DNA of 64,000 nt from JTS-RE37 sp041743425 (GCA_041743425.1 JBGTMS010000103.1:1-64000), one strand, 5' to 3'; shown: positions 26,192 to 35,534, counted from the stretch's first letter. Notes: generated by a model from the sequence alone, not told the origin. Program-made: numbers and translations.

Positions 26192-26752
26192 ATGAAAATA
26201 CTTAAATGGATTTTGGTTGTAGCCCTGGTAATCGCCCTGCTCATATTTTTTGTAGGATTGCCTTATATGAAGAAGCAGACCAAAAAATTCAGTCCGCAAA
26301 CAACAGCGACCTACAAGCATCAGGGTATGGATCTAAGGGTGGATTACAGCAGTCCTTTTAAAAAAGGACGTGTTATATTCGGAGAATTGGTGCCCTATGA
26401 TCAGGTCTGGCGTACCGGTGCCAATGAACCAACAACTTTCAGTACCGCAACCGAAATCGGTATCGGTGAGCATCGCCTGCCGGCAGGCTCTTATTCGCTT
26501 TGGACAATTCCGGGTAAGCAAAACTGGTCGGTCATGTTTAACAGCAAAATACCGTCCTGGGGAGTGACCATGAGCAGTGGTGGCAGTGAAACCACCAGGG
26601 ATCCACAGAAAGACATATTGCAATTAGAAGTACCCGTACAGCTGGTATCTCCGCCCATGGAAAGTTTCACCATCACATTTGAACAGAGAGATACCATTTA
26701 CCTCGATATCCTTTGGGATAGTGTAAAAATACAAGTCCCTATTACAAACTGA
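26192..26752 (+). CDS. DUF2911 domain membrane-anchored protein
   Basis: Protein of 186 residues with one N-terminal hydrophobic helix (WILVVALVIALLIFFVGL), likely a membrane anchor. The rest is a DUF2911 domain, recognised by MDLRVDYSSPFKKGRVIFG, the VWRTGANEPTTFSTA motif, LPAGSYSLWTIPG and NWSVMFN. DUF2911 proteins are common in Bacteroidota and their function is not established. An inverted repeat stands just before the start. meaB begins two bases after the stop, so the two are probably cotranscribed and translationally coupled. Confidence 0.88.
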   Translation: MKILKWILVVALVIALLIFFVGLPYMKKQTKKFSPQTTATYKHQGMDLRVDYSSPFKKGRVIFGELVPYDQVWRTGANEPTTFSTATEIGIGEHRLPAGSYSLWTIPGKQNWSVMFNSKIPSWGVTMSSGGSETTRDPQKDILQLEVPVQLVSPPMESFTITFEQRDTIYLDILWDSVKIQVPITN

Positions 26753-26754
26753 AA

Positions 26755-27798
26755 TTGAAGCAATCGAAAAATATTGGCGATGGAAGCGTGGAAAGGATCA
26801 AGGCGGAAAGAAAGAAAATTCTATCTGTCCCTGCATTGGTCAGGGGGGTGCTTCAGGGAGATAAAATGTCTCTTTCACGGGCGATTACCCTGATAGAGAG
26901 CACCAACGAGTCTGATCGTGCAAAAGCCGAACACCTGATACAGAAGTGCCTTGGCAGGGATCAGCACAGTATCAGAATAGGGATTACAGGGGTTCCGGGC
27001 GTAGGAAAAAGCACCTTTATAGAGGCCTTTGGAAGGCAGCTGACGTCTCTCGACTATAAGGTGGCCGTTTTGACCGTAGATCCCAGCAGCTCGCTAAGTA
27101 AAGGCAGTATTCTCGGTGATAAAACCCGTATGCCACAGCTCGTACAGGAACCTAAAGCTTTCATAAGACCAACTCCTTCCGGGACTGCCCTTGGTGGGGT
27201 GGCACGACGCACCAGAGAGGCTATGACTCTTTGCGAGGCGGCTGGTTTTACGATCATCCTCATCGAAACGGTTGGAGTGGGTCAGAGTGAGGTTGCTGTC
27301 CATAGTATGGTTGATTTTTTTTTACTCCTGCAACTGGCAGGTGCAGGAGATGAATTGCAGGGTATTAAACGCGGTATCATTGAAATGGCCGATGCGGTTG
27401 CCATCAACAAAGCCGATGGAAACAACATAAAAGAGGCCTCAAAAGCGAGGCTGGCCTTTGAAAAGGCACTTCATTTGTATCCCCCTAAAAGCAATGGCTG
27501 GCAACCGAGAGTGGTGACCTGTTCCGCGCTCCGGAACGAGGGTATCGTTGCCATATGGGAATTGATTTCCGGCTATGTGGCAGATCATAAGAAAAATGGT
27601 TCATTTCTGGATAAACGCAGAGGTCAGAATAAAAAATGGTTTCTGCAAGCCGTAGATGACTTCCTTCATCGCAAATTCTATCAGAACAAGCGTGTGCAGA
27701 AAAAGCTTGAAAGTCTGGTAAGTCAGGTGGAAGCAGGAAAGAAGACACCTTATAAAGCAGCGGCCGAATTATTACAAAATTTTAACGAACATCGTTAA
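26755..27798 (+). CDS. meaB: MeaB/ArgK-type GTPase, chaperone of methylmalonyl-CoA mutase
   Basis: G3E-family GTPase of 347 residues that loads and protects the B12 cofactor of methylmalonyl-CoA mutase. The P-loop is GITGVPGVGKST, then the conserved VLTVDPSSSLSKGSILGDKTRM, IRPTPSGTALGGVARRTRE, ETVGVGQSEVAVHSMVDFF and the NKADG guanine-specificity motif. The frame begins with a TTG directly after the DUF2911 stop; no ATG occurs until codon 38, which would remove conserved N-terminal sequence, so TTG (or GTG at 26788) is the likely start. The mutase genes are not in this window. Confidence 0.92.
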   Translation: MKQSKNIGDGSVERIKAERKKILSVPALVRGVLQGDKMSLSRAITLIESTNESDRAKAEHLIQKCLGRDQHSIRIGITGVPGVGKSTFIEAFGRQLTSLDYKVAVLTVDPSSSLSKGSILGDKTRMPQLVQEPKAFIRPTPSGTALGGVARRTREAMTLCEAAGFTIILIETVGVGQSEVAVHSMVDFFLLLQLAGAGDELQGIKRGIIEMADAVAINKADGNNIKEASKARLAFEKALHLYPPKSNGWQPRVVTCSALRNEGIVAIWELISGYVADHKKNGSFLDKRRGQNKKWFLQAVDDFLHRKFYQNKRVQKKLESLVSQVEAGKKTPYKAAAELLQNFNEHR

Positions 27799-27909
27799 TT
27801 TACACAAGGCACCCAGCCGGCCTCCTCTCGAAATTAAATCATTGCGCTTCAAATGTCATCGCTGAAATTGTAATAATTGGGGGGAGGCCTTAATTGCGTT
27901 TAAAAACCC

Positions 27910-27917
27910 TAAATTTG
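27910..27917 (+). promoter_or_regulatory. Candidate -7 element for the GT2 gene
   Basis: TAAATTTG matches the Bacteroidota TAnnTTTG element exactly and lies 22 bases before the ATG at 27939. The nearest TTG upstream (27894) is only 13 bases away, so the -33 part is unclear. Confidence 0.4.
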
Positions 27918-27938
27918 TTTCCATATTAAATTCCGTTG

Positions 27939-28898
27939 ATGAATCCCGTCACAGATTCCCTTTTATCTATTGTAATTCCTCTTTTTAACGAAGCGGATAA
28001 TGTGGTTCCCCTCACCGCCAAAATCCATGAAAGCCTGCCGGGATATCACTATCAGATTATTTATGTAGATGATTTTTCTACAGACGCGACCCGGGTGACT
28101 ATTCTTGCCTTACAAGATCCTCTTGTCCACCTGCTCGAATTAAAGAAGAATTATGGGCAAAGCCTCGCTTTGGCAGCTGGCATTGATTATGCAGAGGGGG
28201 AATATATTATTACCATGGATGGGGATCTTCAGAATGATCCGGCGGATATCCCCGGGATGCTGGTATATGCTGTGGGAGGGGATTTTGATGTAGTTACCGG
28301 CATACGACAGCAACGCAAAGATTCTGTCATTAAAAAAATCCCTTCCAAAATTGCTAATTTTCTGGTCAGAAGGATTACCAAACTGGACATAAAGGATAAT
28401 GGCTGCGCCTTAAAGATATTTACAAAGGACATTGCCAAAGATCTTAATTTATATGGCGAAATGCATCGTTTTATAACCCTCCTAGCGCATCTGGAAGGGG
28501 CACGCATCAAACAGGTCCCCGTCAACCACCACGCCCGTCATGCAGGCCGGTCGAAGTATGGGCTGGAACGCGTTTTTAAAGTGGTGGCCGATATGATGTT
28601 GTTGTTATTCATAAGGAAATATTTTCAAAGACCTTTGCATTTGTTCGGGATTTTTGGTTTTTTCCTGATCATCCTGGGATTGCTGATCAATGGCTATCTT
28701 TTAATTGTCAAAATAGGATTTGGTGAAGATATAGGCACTCGGCCATTATTAATCTTTGGCATGATGTTTATTTTGGCTGGCATTCAGTTATTTACCATTG
28801 GGATTGTCATGGAATTGCTGATACGCACTTACTATGAATCGCAGAAAAAAAGACCCTACCGAATTAAACACATCTCTATAGGTGGCCAGTCTGCGTAA
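27939..28898 (+). CDS. Membrane glycosyltransferase family 2, DPM1/GtrB-like
   Basis: Polyprenyl-phosphate glycosyltransferase of about 319 residues. The GT2 domain holds SIVIPLFNEADN, YVDDFSTDATR and the DxD-type MDGDLQNDP, followed by the HARHAGRSKYG motif of the DPM1/GtrB group. Two C-terminal transmembrane helices (about residues 232-255 and 268-290) anchor it. The probable reaction is transfer of a sugar from its nucleotide donor to undecaprenyl phosphate. The next gene, a flippase-like membrane protein, overlaps its end by 17 bases. The open frame begins with a TTG at 27936; the ATG right after it is the start. Confidence 0.9.
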   Translation: MNPVTDSLLSIVIPLFNEADNVVPLTAKIHESLPGYHYQIIYVDDFSTDATRVTILALQDPLVHLLELKKNYGQSLALAAGIDYAEGEYIITMDGDLQNDPADIPGMLVYAVGGDFDVVTGIRQQRKDSVIKKIPSKIANFLVRRITKLDIKDNGCALKIFTKDIAKDLNLYGEMHRFITLLAHLEGARIKQVPVNHHARHAGRSKYGLERVFKVVADMMLLLFIRKYFQRPLHLFGIFGFFLIILGLLINGYLLIVKIGFGEDIGTRPLLIFGMMFILAGIQLFTIGIVMELLIRTYYESQKKRPYRIKHISIGGQSA

Positions 28899-29757
28899 AA
28901 AGGGCGTAACCCTTCTGAAAATAATAATAAGCCTCCTCCTGATTTATTTCATTTATACCAGGATAGAGCTGCGCGACGTCGCAGGGGTTCTAAAAAATAC
29001 GAAGCCTCTTTTTCTAATTCCTGCCTTGCTGTTCTTTGTCATTTCAAAAATTATATCTGCCATCCGCCTGAATCTTTTTTTTATTCAATTGGACATTGGG
29101 CTCACCTGGAAAAGCAACTTGAAACTATATCTTCTGGGCATGTTTTACAACCTGTTTCTTCCGGGGGGTATAGGCGGTGATGCCTATAAAGGATATCTCA
29201 TACGGAAAAATTTTGAGATCACTACAAAAAAGGTCATTGCCGTACTGCTTTTGGACAGGCTGAGCGGCCTTCTACTACTATTTATTTATGCGTGTATCCT
29301 TGCCTGCTTTGTGGATGCTGTGATCCTGCAACCCTTCAGGTATCTTTTTATTCTTGCCTTGTTCCTCAGTGTTATATTGTTCCGTGTGATTATTGGCAGA
29401 TTCTTTACCTACCTTCTCCCTGTTTTCTGGAACACTTTCGGCTTTTCGGCGATTGTTCAGCTCATGCAGTTATTAAGCGTGTTTTTTATTTTGCAGGGTC
29501 TGGATCTTACCACTCAAACCATCCCTTATCTCTTTATATTTCTGATTTCATCCATTGTAGCCGTCATACCTCTTACCGTCGGAGGCATTGGCAGCCGGGA
29601 GGTTGTATTTTTTTATGGAGCTGGCTGGCTGGGCCTGAACGCCACTTCTTCCGTGACCGTCAGTCTGATATTTTTTCTGCTTACGGCTCTGGTTTCGCTT
29701 GCCGGGATCATATATCACTTCAAAAAGCCACAACTATTCCTCGCAGCAGATCATTGA
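28882..29757 (+). CDS. Flippase-like integral membrane protein (UPF0104/LPG synthase TM family)
   Basis: About 291 residues with some eight transmembrane helices and the family pattern LPGGIGGDAYKGYLI near residue 95 and IPLTVGGIGSREVVFFYG near residue 230. This fold is shared with the membrane half of lysylphosphatidylglycerol synthase and with proteins suspected to move lipid-linked sugars across the membrane. It starts with a GTG inside the end of the GT2 gene (17-base overlap), so it is translationally coupled to it. Its 3' end overlaps the convergent GT39 gene by seven bases. Confidence 0.85.
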   Translation: MASLRKKGVTLLKIIISLLLIYFIYTRIELRDVAGVLKNTKPLFLIPALLFFVISKIISAIRLNLFFIQLDIGLTWKSNLKLYLLGMFYNLFLPGGIGGDAYKGYLIRKNFEITTKKVIAVLLLDRLSGLLLLFIYACILACFVDAVILQPFRYLFILALFLSVILFRVIIGRFFTYLLPVFWNTFGFSAIVQLMQLLSVFFILQGLDLTTQTIPYLFIFLISSIVAVIPLTVGGIGSREVVFFYGAGWLGLNATSSVTVSLIFFLLTALVSLAGIIYHFKKPQLFLAADH

Positions 29758-31409
29758 AGATGTACCATGTGCATTTTTTCAAGTACCTTTTTTCTTGTGG
29801 ATGGGTTCATAAATCGCGCCTGGAGGCGCGTAATGCGAAACTGGTCTACCGTATACTGCTTATCCCAATCCAGGCCATACATCTTTAAGGAATTCAATTC
29901 TACATCATTGATGTATACCCAAATATCCTGTTGATCCTCGATCTGACTAAGAGTCGAAAGAATCACCGGCTTCCTGTTGTAAAAATCCAGCGACCAGCTG
30001 TGTTCTGATGATATTTTATAGATTCTGTCCGTCGGAATCCCCTCCCTGGATACAATTTCAGCCATAGATGATCCGGCCTGATATTTCAGCAGGGAGGGAT
30101 AAAAATGCAGGTTGAGCACCCCATTAAGTAATAGAGCGCTACAAATTGTTACTGTGATAATTTTAAGGTAATGAGAGCCCTGTTTAAGGCTGAAATACAG
30201 GATGAGTATAAAGAGGAGAAACTTCCACACATAGTTTAATGGGTTTTCCGAACTGAACACGACGAAACAAATAAGCGCTGCCGCTATAAAGTAAAGAAAA
30301 AGGATCCCGTATTGTGCCGCTAAAATCCTTTTCAGACTTAGTGATCTTCCGAAACGGTACAGGTTGTAGAGGTAGGTAGCAGCAAGTAAGGAAAATAATG
30401 GAATGATAATATTCAAATAGTGTGGAAGCTTGAACTGGGCAAAACTGATGATGGCAAAGATAAGCGTAATTCCTCCCAGCGTTAAAAATTCATACTTTGA
30501 ATTATATGTAAAATGGAGTTTTGCAAAAGTCCTCACTCTTGTCCAATATGATAGAATTCCAATAATCGTCCAGGGCAGGAAAACCCATAAAAAGGTGTGA
30601 AAAAAAAAGAAGTAATCACTGCTGTTCTTCCCTATCCCTTCTCCGCTAAGACGCTCAAAACTTTGTTCCCAGAAGATAAATAACAGCCCGCTCCGATGGT
30701 TTCTGCCACGAATAATCAATTCCGGGTGAAGGTCAAATTGCACATAATAGGCATATAACACAGGGGAGATAGTGATGAGGAAAGTGAGGGCAGCCAGCAG
30801 CCAATGTACCCGGAGTAACACTCGCCACTTTCTCGTATAAAGCAGATGGCAAAGCAGGGGCAGGCCAATAACAAGAAGGGCTATCTGACCTTTAGTTGCA
30901 AAAGCCATACCCGCCGCAAAGGCACCAAGTAAAAGATGTTTGAGTAAATTTTTATGAATATATTCGGCTATCTGCCAGATAGCCAGAATGGTAAACCCTG
31001 TAAGAACCGCGTCGGTGCGGACATCGATGGCGGCCAGAACAATGGTCTGAGCCGACATGAAGATAAGCGAAGCCAATTTACCCACTTGCCTGTTATATAA
31101 TATGGTCCCAAGGCCATAACAACTATAGGCTCCAAGGAAAATGGCCAGGATACCCGGAATTCTATAGGCCCAGTCGTGAATTCCGAATATCTGAAAGGAA
31201 AGAGCGGCAAGCCAAAAATGCATGTGCGGTTTATCAAGGTAAGGTTCAGGTCCTTTGAACAGGTGCAGAAAATCGCTTTCCTGGACCATCCTCATCGCCA
31301 TCACGGCAAACTGTGCAGAGTCATTCTCCATCAGTGGCACAAACATTCCTGTGCTATAAACAAGGCAGATGAGAAGCATTAAGATCCAATACCTGGTATT
31401 TGTAATCAT
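29751..31409 (-). CDS. ArnT-like membrane glycosyltransferase, GT39/PMT family
   Basis: Integral membrane protein of 552 residues with about twelve helices. The first extracytoplasmic loop contains MENDSAQFAVMAMRM (the acidic catalytic region of PMT/ArnT proteins) and LDKPHMHFWLA, a variant of the KPP motif. IDVRTDAVLTG and FATKGQIALLVIG follow. Family members take a sugar from undecaprenyl phosphate and transfer it to lipid A, glycan or protein on the outer face of the membrane. The start overlaps the stop of the PAP2 gene by four bases. The 3' end overlaps the convergent flippase-like gene, which may use the same lipid-linked donor. Confidence 0.88.
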   Translation of the reverse strand: MITNTRYWILMLLICLVYSTGMFVPLMENDSAQFAVMAMRMVQESDFLHLFKGPEPYLDKPHMHFWLAALSFQIFGIHDWAYRIPGILAIFLGAYSCYGLGTILYNRQVGKLASLIFMSAQTIVLAAIDVRTDAVLTGFTILAIWQIAEYIHKNLLKHLLLGAFAAGMAFATKGQIALLVIGLPLLCHLLYTRKWRVLLRVHWLLAALTFLITISPVLYAYYVQFDLHPELIIRGRNHRSGLLFIFWEQSFERLSGEGIGKNSSDYFFFFHTFLWVFLPWTIIGILSYWTRVRTFAKLHFTYNSKYEFLTLGGITLIFAIISFAQFKLPHYLNIIIPLFSLLAATYLYNLYRFGRSLSLKRILAAQYGILFLYFIAAALICFVVFSSENPLNYVWKFLLFILILYFSLKQGSHYLKIITVTICSALLLNGVLNLHFYPSLLKYQAGSSMAEIVSREGIPTDRIYKISSEHSWSLDFYNRKPVILSTLSQIEDQQDIWVYINDVELNSLKMYGLDWDKQYTVDQFRITRLQARFMNPSTRKKVLEKMHMVHLQ

Positions 31410-31975
31410 ACATGATACTTATGAATGAACAATAGGTACAACCTGGAAAATATCCAGCCCAATAACAGCCCGCTAAACATACCAGCTGCCACATCCCCGG
31501 GATAATGAACTCCAAGGAATACCCTGCTGTAACCAACCAGAAGGGCCCACAGGAAAAGTAGCAGTCCGGGTAATGCCCACCTCGACTGCAGAAGCTGTGT
31601 AAAAAACATGGCCACTGCTATAGTGTTGGATGCATGAGCGGAATAAAAGCCGAATCTTCCCCCACAGCTATTCTTTACCAGCCGCATCAGCGGAGCGACC
31701 TCAGTATCATAACATGGCCTGAGGCGCTGAAAGCCATTCTTAAAAAAATTAGATAGCTGGTCTGTCATCGCCACCATCAAAGCCACTGTCACCACTACCA
31801 CAATGGTACGACGCAGGCCCAATTGTTTCAGACATAGGATCAGGAGCAGGAGGTAGAGAGGAATGGCGCTCCATTTATTGCTTAAAAGCAACCAGAAATT
31901 ATCCCAGCCCGGATTTCCTGCGTTATTCAGAAGGAGAAATAATTCCTTATCCCAATGTATAAGTTCATCCAGCAT
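31406..31975 (-). CDS. PAP2-family membrane phosphatase
   Basis: Type 2 phosphatidic acid phosphatase-like protein of about 189 residues with five or six helices. The three catalytic motifs are KNGFQRLRP (K-x6-RP), FYSAHASNT (the SAH histidine) and YSRVFLGVHYPGD (SR-x5-H-x3-D). It probably dephosphorylates undecaprenyl pyrophosphate or a lipid phosphate. The ATG at 31975 (MLDELIHWDKELF) is preferred: it is the normal family start and overlaps the upstream gene by only 11 bases, against 44 for the ATG at 32008. It is coupled to the GT39 gene by a four-base overlap. Confidence 0.9.
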   Translation of the reverse strand: MLDELIHWDKELFLLLNNAGNPGWDNFWLLLSNKWSAIPLYLLLLILCLKQLGLRRTIVVVVTVALMVAMTDQLSNFFKNGFQRLRPCYDTEVAPLMRLVKNSCGGRFGFYSAHASNTIAVAMFFTQLLQSRWALPGLLLFLWALLVGYSRVFLGVHYPGDVAAGMFSGLLLGWIFSRLYLLFIHKYHV

Positions 31976-32204
31976 CCTGACCTCCGTATCTGGAAACTTC
32001 CCGATCATAGAAGGCGGAGGCCAGCTGTATCAGCTCCGCTGCCTGTTCCTCCAGTTCGCGGACATCCTCTTCAGTAAAATCTTCGACCCATTCCACCTCA
32101 TCATCCTCAAGATTGAGTATAAATCTTGGAAATTCGGTATGCACAATATATATGGCTTCAGGATGGTCCGTATTATCCCCTAAAATAAATTTTGGTAAGT
32201 TCAT
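31965..32204 (-). CDS. Small acidic hypothetical protein
   Basis: A 79-residue cytoplasmic protein, strongly acidic in the second half (LNLEDDEVEWVEDFTEEDVR), with no signal, helix anchor or known motif. It begins MNLPKFILGDNTDHPEA and ends in a probable amphipathic helix. Similar short proteins in Flavobacteriia are annotated as hypothetical. It leads the run with PAP2 (11-base overlap) and the GT39 gene, so a role near envelope glycan metabolism is possible but not supported beyond position. Confidence 0.75.
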   Translation of the reverse strand: MNLPKFILGDNTDHPEAIYIVHTEFPRFILNLEDDEVEWVEDFTEEDVRELEEQAAELIQLASAFYDREVSRYGGQDAG

Positions 32205-32319
32205 TGTTTGTTGCTACTTAAAACTCAGGCTTCATGAATACTTTTCAGTCTCAATCACCGGCCATGCCGGAACATGTCAGGAAAGAAATCCCAAAGCCCT
32301 GCGGTACCGAAAGATATAA

Positions 32320-33696
32320 TTATACAGCCGGAAGTACCAGTATGCGTTTGCTCAGATAATCAAACCGAAGATACAACATAATTGCCGATGCAGTTAACCC
32401 GGCCAACAGTCCCAACCAGATCCCTGTGCTTTCCAGGGCGGTATACAATCCAAGGTAAAAACTAATCGGGAATCCAATGAGCCAATAGGAAATAAATGTG
32501 ATTAGTGTTGGAATTCTGACATCCTGCAGACCCCTTAAAGCACCCAGTATAACCACTTGCAAGCCATCTGAAATCTGGAAGAATGCCGCCACCAGGAGAA
32601 GTTGCGCGGCGAGATGCACTACCTCAAGATTATCTGTTTGATTACTTATATCCTGAACATCAAGATAGATCGTCGGGAACCAAAAACGCCCGAGTAAAAA
32701 CAAGGCGGCAAAAACAATCTGGAATATAAGGGTCAATAAAAAAATGGAACGTGCAATCCGGCGAAGTTCCACAAAATTGCCCAGGCCCTTCTGATTGCCT
32801 ACTCTGATCATAGCTGCAACTCCAAGACCCATTCCGAACATAAACGTCATGCTGCTCAGATTCAGGGCAATTTGGTTCGCTGCCTGGGGATTTTTTCCAA
32901 GAACACCACTCAGCCAGATAGCCGCGGTAAATATGGCAACCTCAAAAAACATCTGCAACGAAGAGGGAAAGCCAAGTTCAAAAATCTTCTTTAATACACG
33001 TATATCAATTCTCCTCAGATGAAGCTTTGTAATGTAGTAGCGAAATTTTTTTCTGCCCTTCATCAGGATCCACAAAAAAATCAGCATTACCACCCGAGCT
33101 GCCAGGGTTCCTATTGCCGCGCCTATAATTCCAAGCTCCGGGAAACCGAAAGTGCCGAAAATTAAAAGGTAATTGAGAAGGATGTTTACCGTGTTAGACA
33201 GGATGATGGCATACATAGGATACTTTGTATGTGAAAGGCCTTCAGAGAATTGTTTGAGTGCCTGGAACATGACGAGCGGCACCAGGGAGAAAGCCACCAG
33301 GTCCAGATAGGGAATAGCGAGTTCTACTACTTCAATCGGCTGATCCATCAGATACATCAGCGGTTTGGCGAGGAGGATGAGGCCAAAAAGTGCCAGGCCC
33401 AGAAGGGTACAGAGTATCAGACCATGTTTAAAAGCACTCTTACCGTCCGCTTTCCTCCGTGCCCCATCAGCCTCTGCAACCAAGGGCGTTATTGCTGTAG
33501 AAAACCCTATCCCGATAGACATGGCTACAAAGACAAAACTATTTCCAAGCGATACCGCGGCAAGTTCGGCCGTTCCCAGTTGCCCTACCATAATGTTATC
33601 GGCAAAAATAACAAAGGTATGCCCAAGCATTCCCAGTATGACAGGTACGGCGAGTTTTATGTTGTAGCGAAATTCCCTGGTATATTGCTGAAACAA
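32320..33696 (-). CDS. MATE-family multidrug/Na+ efflux transporter
   Basis: NorM-type exporter of about 458 residues with twelve helices in two homologous halves, for example LAVPVILGMLGHTFVIFADNIMVGQLG at the start of the first and SSLQMFFEVAIFTAAIWLSG opening the second. It moves organic cations or drugs out against Na+ or H+. The frame is open to a TTG at 33783, but the extra 29 residues are unlike the family. A perfect -7 element (TATCTTTG, 33725-33718 on this strand) lies between the two possible starts, so the TTG at 33696 (product beginning MFQQYTREF) is chosen. Confidence 0.9.
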   Translation of the reverse strand: MFQQYTREFRYNIKLAVPVILGMLGHTFVIFADNIMVGQLGTAELAAVSLGNSFVFVAMSIGIGFSTAITPLVAEADGARRKADGKSAFKHGLILCTLLGLALFGLILLAKPLMYLMDQPIEVVELAIPYLDLVAFSLVPLVMFQALKQFSEGLSHTKYPMYAIILSNTVNILLNYLLIFGTFGFPELGIIGAAIGTLAARVVMLIFLWILMKGRKKFRYYITKLHLRRIDIRVLKKIFELGFPSSLQMFFEVAIFTAAIWLSGVLGKNPQAANQIALNLSSMTFMFGMGLGVAAMIRVGNQKGLGNFVELRRIARSIFLLTLIFQIVFAALFLLGRFWFPTIYLDVQDISNQTDNLEVVHLAAQLLLVAAFFQISDGLQVVILGALRGLQDVRIPTLITFISYWLIGFPISFYLGLYTALESTGIWLGLLAGLTASAIMLYLRFDYLSKRILVLPAV

Positions 33697-33717
33697 GACG
33701 TTGATTTTTAAAAGCGC

Positions 33718-33725
33718 CAAAGATA
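33718..33725 (-). promoter_or_regulatory. Candidate -7 element for the MATE gene
   Basis: TATCTTTG on the minus strand matches TAnnTTTG exactly. It lies about 20 bases before the TTG start at 33696 and downstream of the TTG at 33783, so it helps decide the start. The -33 site is weak (CTT at a 19-base spacing). Confidence 0.45.
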
Positions 33726-33807
33726 CCGGGTTTGTTTCTATTTTAAGATAAAAAAAATAGCAGCCTTGTGCGTCTTTCCGCAAAGACTGGAAGTTGGAGC
33801 TGAAATA

Positions 33808-34581
33808 CTACAACTTCTTTGCTTCCTCCCAAAAAACATCCATTTCCGCCAGGGTCATTTCCTTCAGAGACTTTCCTATTTCTCTCGCTTTTCCCTCGAG
33901 ATACTGAAATCGGCTGATAAATTTTTTATTGGTGCGTTCAAGGGCATTTTCGGGATTGATTTTGAGAAATCTCCCATAGTTCACAAGAGAAAAAAGAACA
34001 TCCCCGAACTCAGCTTCCATTCCTGATACTCTTCCAGCATTCAATTCCTCCTGCAGCTCTCCCAGTTCCTCCTGAACCTTGCTGAAAACCTGAGCCGGTT
34101 CCTCCCAGTCAAAACCGACACCTGAAACCTTCTCCTGTATTCTGTTGGCCTTCACCAATGCGGGCAGGCTGGCCGGTACGCCTTCCAAAACACTTTTTTT
34201 TCCCTCGCTTAATTTTATATTCTCCCAATTCCTTTTTACTTCTTCTTCATCAGTAACCTTCAAACCCGCATAAATATGAGGATGACGCGCGATCAGCTTT
34301 TCAGAGATGGCATTGCAAACGTCTGCCATATCAAAATCCCTTGTTTCAGATGCGATACGGGCATAAAACACAATATGCAAAAGTAGATCTCCAAGTTCAT
34401 TCTTTATTTCCGCCATATCCATTTCAAGGATGGCGTCACCCAATTCATAAGTTTCCTCTATTGTCAGATGCCTAAGGGTTTCCATCGTTTGCTTTTTGTC
34501 CCATGGACATTGGGTACGCAAATCATCCATAATCGAAAGTAGCCGGTCAAAGGCCTGCAACTGGGTTTCTCTGGAATTCAT
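33808..34581 (-). CDS. mazG: Nucleoside triphosphate pyrophosphohydrolase MazG
   Basis: All-alpha NTP pyrophosphatase of about 257 residues that cleaves NTPs to NMP and pyrophosphate, a house-cleaning function. Two MazG domains are present; the first carries the metal site in CPWDKKQT, TIEETYELGDAI (EExxE) and KNELGDLLLHIVFYA (ExxD), and the second repeats it as KVQEELGELQEEL and EAEFGDVLFSLVNYGR. The start is taken at the ATG opening MNSRETQLQAFDRLL (34581); 34611 is an alternative. In related genomes, as I recall, mazG lies next to DUF5606, def and ruvX, which here are 24 kb away. Confidence 0.93.
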   Translation of the reverse strand: MNSRETQLQAFDRLLSIMDDLRTQCPWDKKQTMETLRHLTIEETYELGDAILEMDMAEIKNELGDLLLHIVFYARIASETRDFDMADVCNAISEKLIARHPHIYAGLKVTDEEEVKRNWENIKLSEGKKSVLEGVPASLPALVKANRIQEKVSGVGFDWEEPAQVFSKVQEELGELQEELNAGRVSGMEAEFGDVLFSLVNYGRFLKINPENALERTNKKFISRFQYLEGKAREIGKSLKEMTLAEMDVFWEEAKKL

Positions 34582-34724
34582 AGGAGGATTTCGAACAAAA
34601 ATACGAATCATGAATCTTCCTGCCCCAAATTAATGTGCATTTAATATCCAACACAAACTAAAGCCTGTGTGCTTCCTTCACTATTTTCATTACCTTACCG
34701 TAATTTACCTTGGCATGTGATCCT

Positions 34725-35534
34725 ATGATTTTACAACTTTATACCTTTTATTTTTGGCTGCTTTCATCAGCAACCCTTTCCTATGGCCCACCCTTAAGTC
34801 AGGCTCCAAACCCAGCCCAAATCAGCAATTCCATCAAGTGGACATCCATCTTCAACGGTAAAGATCTGAGGGGATGGACAGTTAAAATTGCCGGGCATCC
34901 CCTCGGGGAAAATTTTGGTGACACCTTCAGGGTAAAGGACAGCATCCTGAGTATTCGTTATGACGCATACCTTCCGGATTTTAACAATCGGTTCGGAGCC
35001 CTTTATTTTGACCGAAAATTAAGCACTTACAGACTGCGGTTGGAATATAGATTTATAGGTGAAACCGCTCCGGGAGCCCCGGATTGGGGATATAGAGATA
35101 GCGGGGTGCAGTTTCATTCTCAATCGCCATCGTCCATGTCCCAGGACCAACAATTTCCCATTTGTCTGGAATATAATCTGCATGGGGGCAATGGTTCCGA
35201 TGAACGGCCAACAGGGGAAATCTGCGCCAATGGTATGTTTGTTGAAGTCAACGGAAAAAAGAATAGTTCATACTGTACCCTGCCAAGCCTTAAAAGGACA
35301 TTTCATGGAGACCAATGGGTAACTTTGGAAATTGATGTTACTGACAGCCTTATCACACATTATGCCAATGGGGAAGAAATCCTTACGTATCGAAATCCAA
35401 CCTATGACCCTGAAAACGAAGTCTCCAGTAAGCTTTTGCAGAATAATATTCCGGCCGTAACGGATGGGTATATTTCCCTTCAGTCAAATAGCCACCCCAT
35501 CGATTTCAGGAAAATTGAATTACTTGAATATTAA
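34725..35534 (+). CDS. Secreted DUF1080 (3-keto-glycoside hydrolase-like) protein
   Basis: Protein of about 269 residues with a Sec signal (LYTFYFWLLSSATLSYG) and one DUF1080 domain: WTSIFNGKDLRGWTVKI at its start, FGALYFDRKLSTYRLRLEYRF, DSGVQFHSQ and the closing FRKIELLEY. This variant, with the DTFRVKDSILSIRYDAYLP segment, is common in Bacteroidota next to sugar oxidoreductases. Some DUF1080 members hydrolyse 3-keto-disaccharides; whether this one does cannot be told. The ATG at 34725 is chosen over the TTG at 34710. It begins a run of eight plus-strand genes. Confidence 0.85.
   Translation: MILQLYTFYFWLLSSATLSYGPPLSQAPNPAQISNSIKWTSIFNGKDLRGWTVKIAGHPLGENFGDTFRVKDSILSIRYDAYLPDFNNRFGALYFDRKLSTYRLRLEYRFIGETAPGAPDWGYRDSGVQFHSQSPSSMSQDQQFPICLEYNLHGGNGSDERPTGEICANGMFVEVNGKKNSSYCTLPSLKRTFHGDQWVTLEIDVTDSLITHYANGEEILTYRNPTYDPENEVSSKLLQNNIPAVTDGYISLQSNSHPIDFRKIELLEY

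Noticed and set aside
29292..29888. Plus-strand frame of 198 codons
   Set aside because: Runs in another frame through the flippase-like gene and antisense into the GT39 gene; Cys-rich and unlike a protein.
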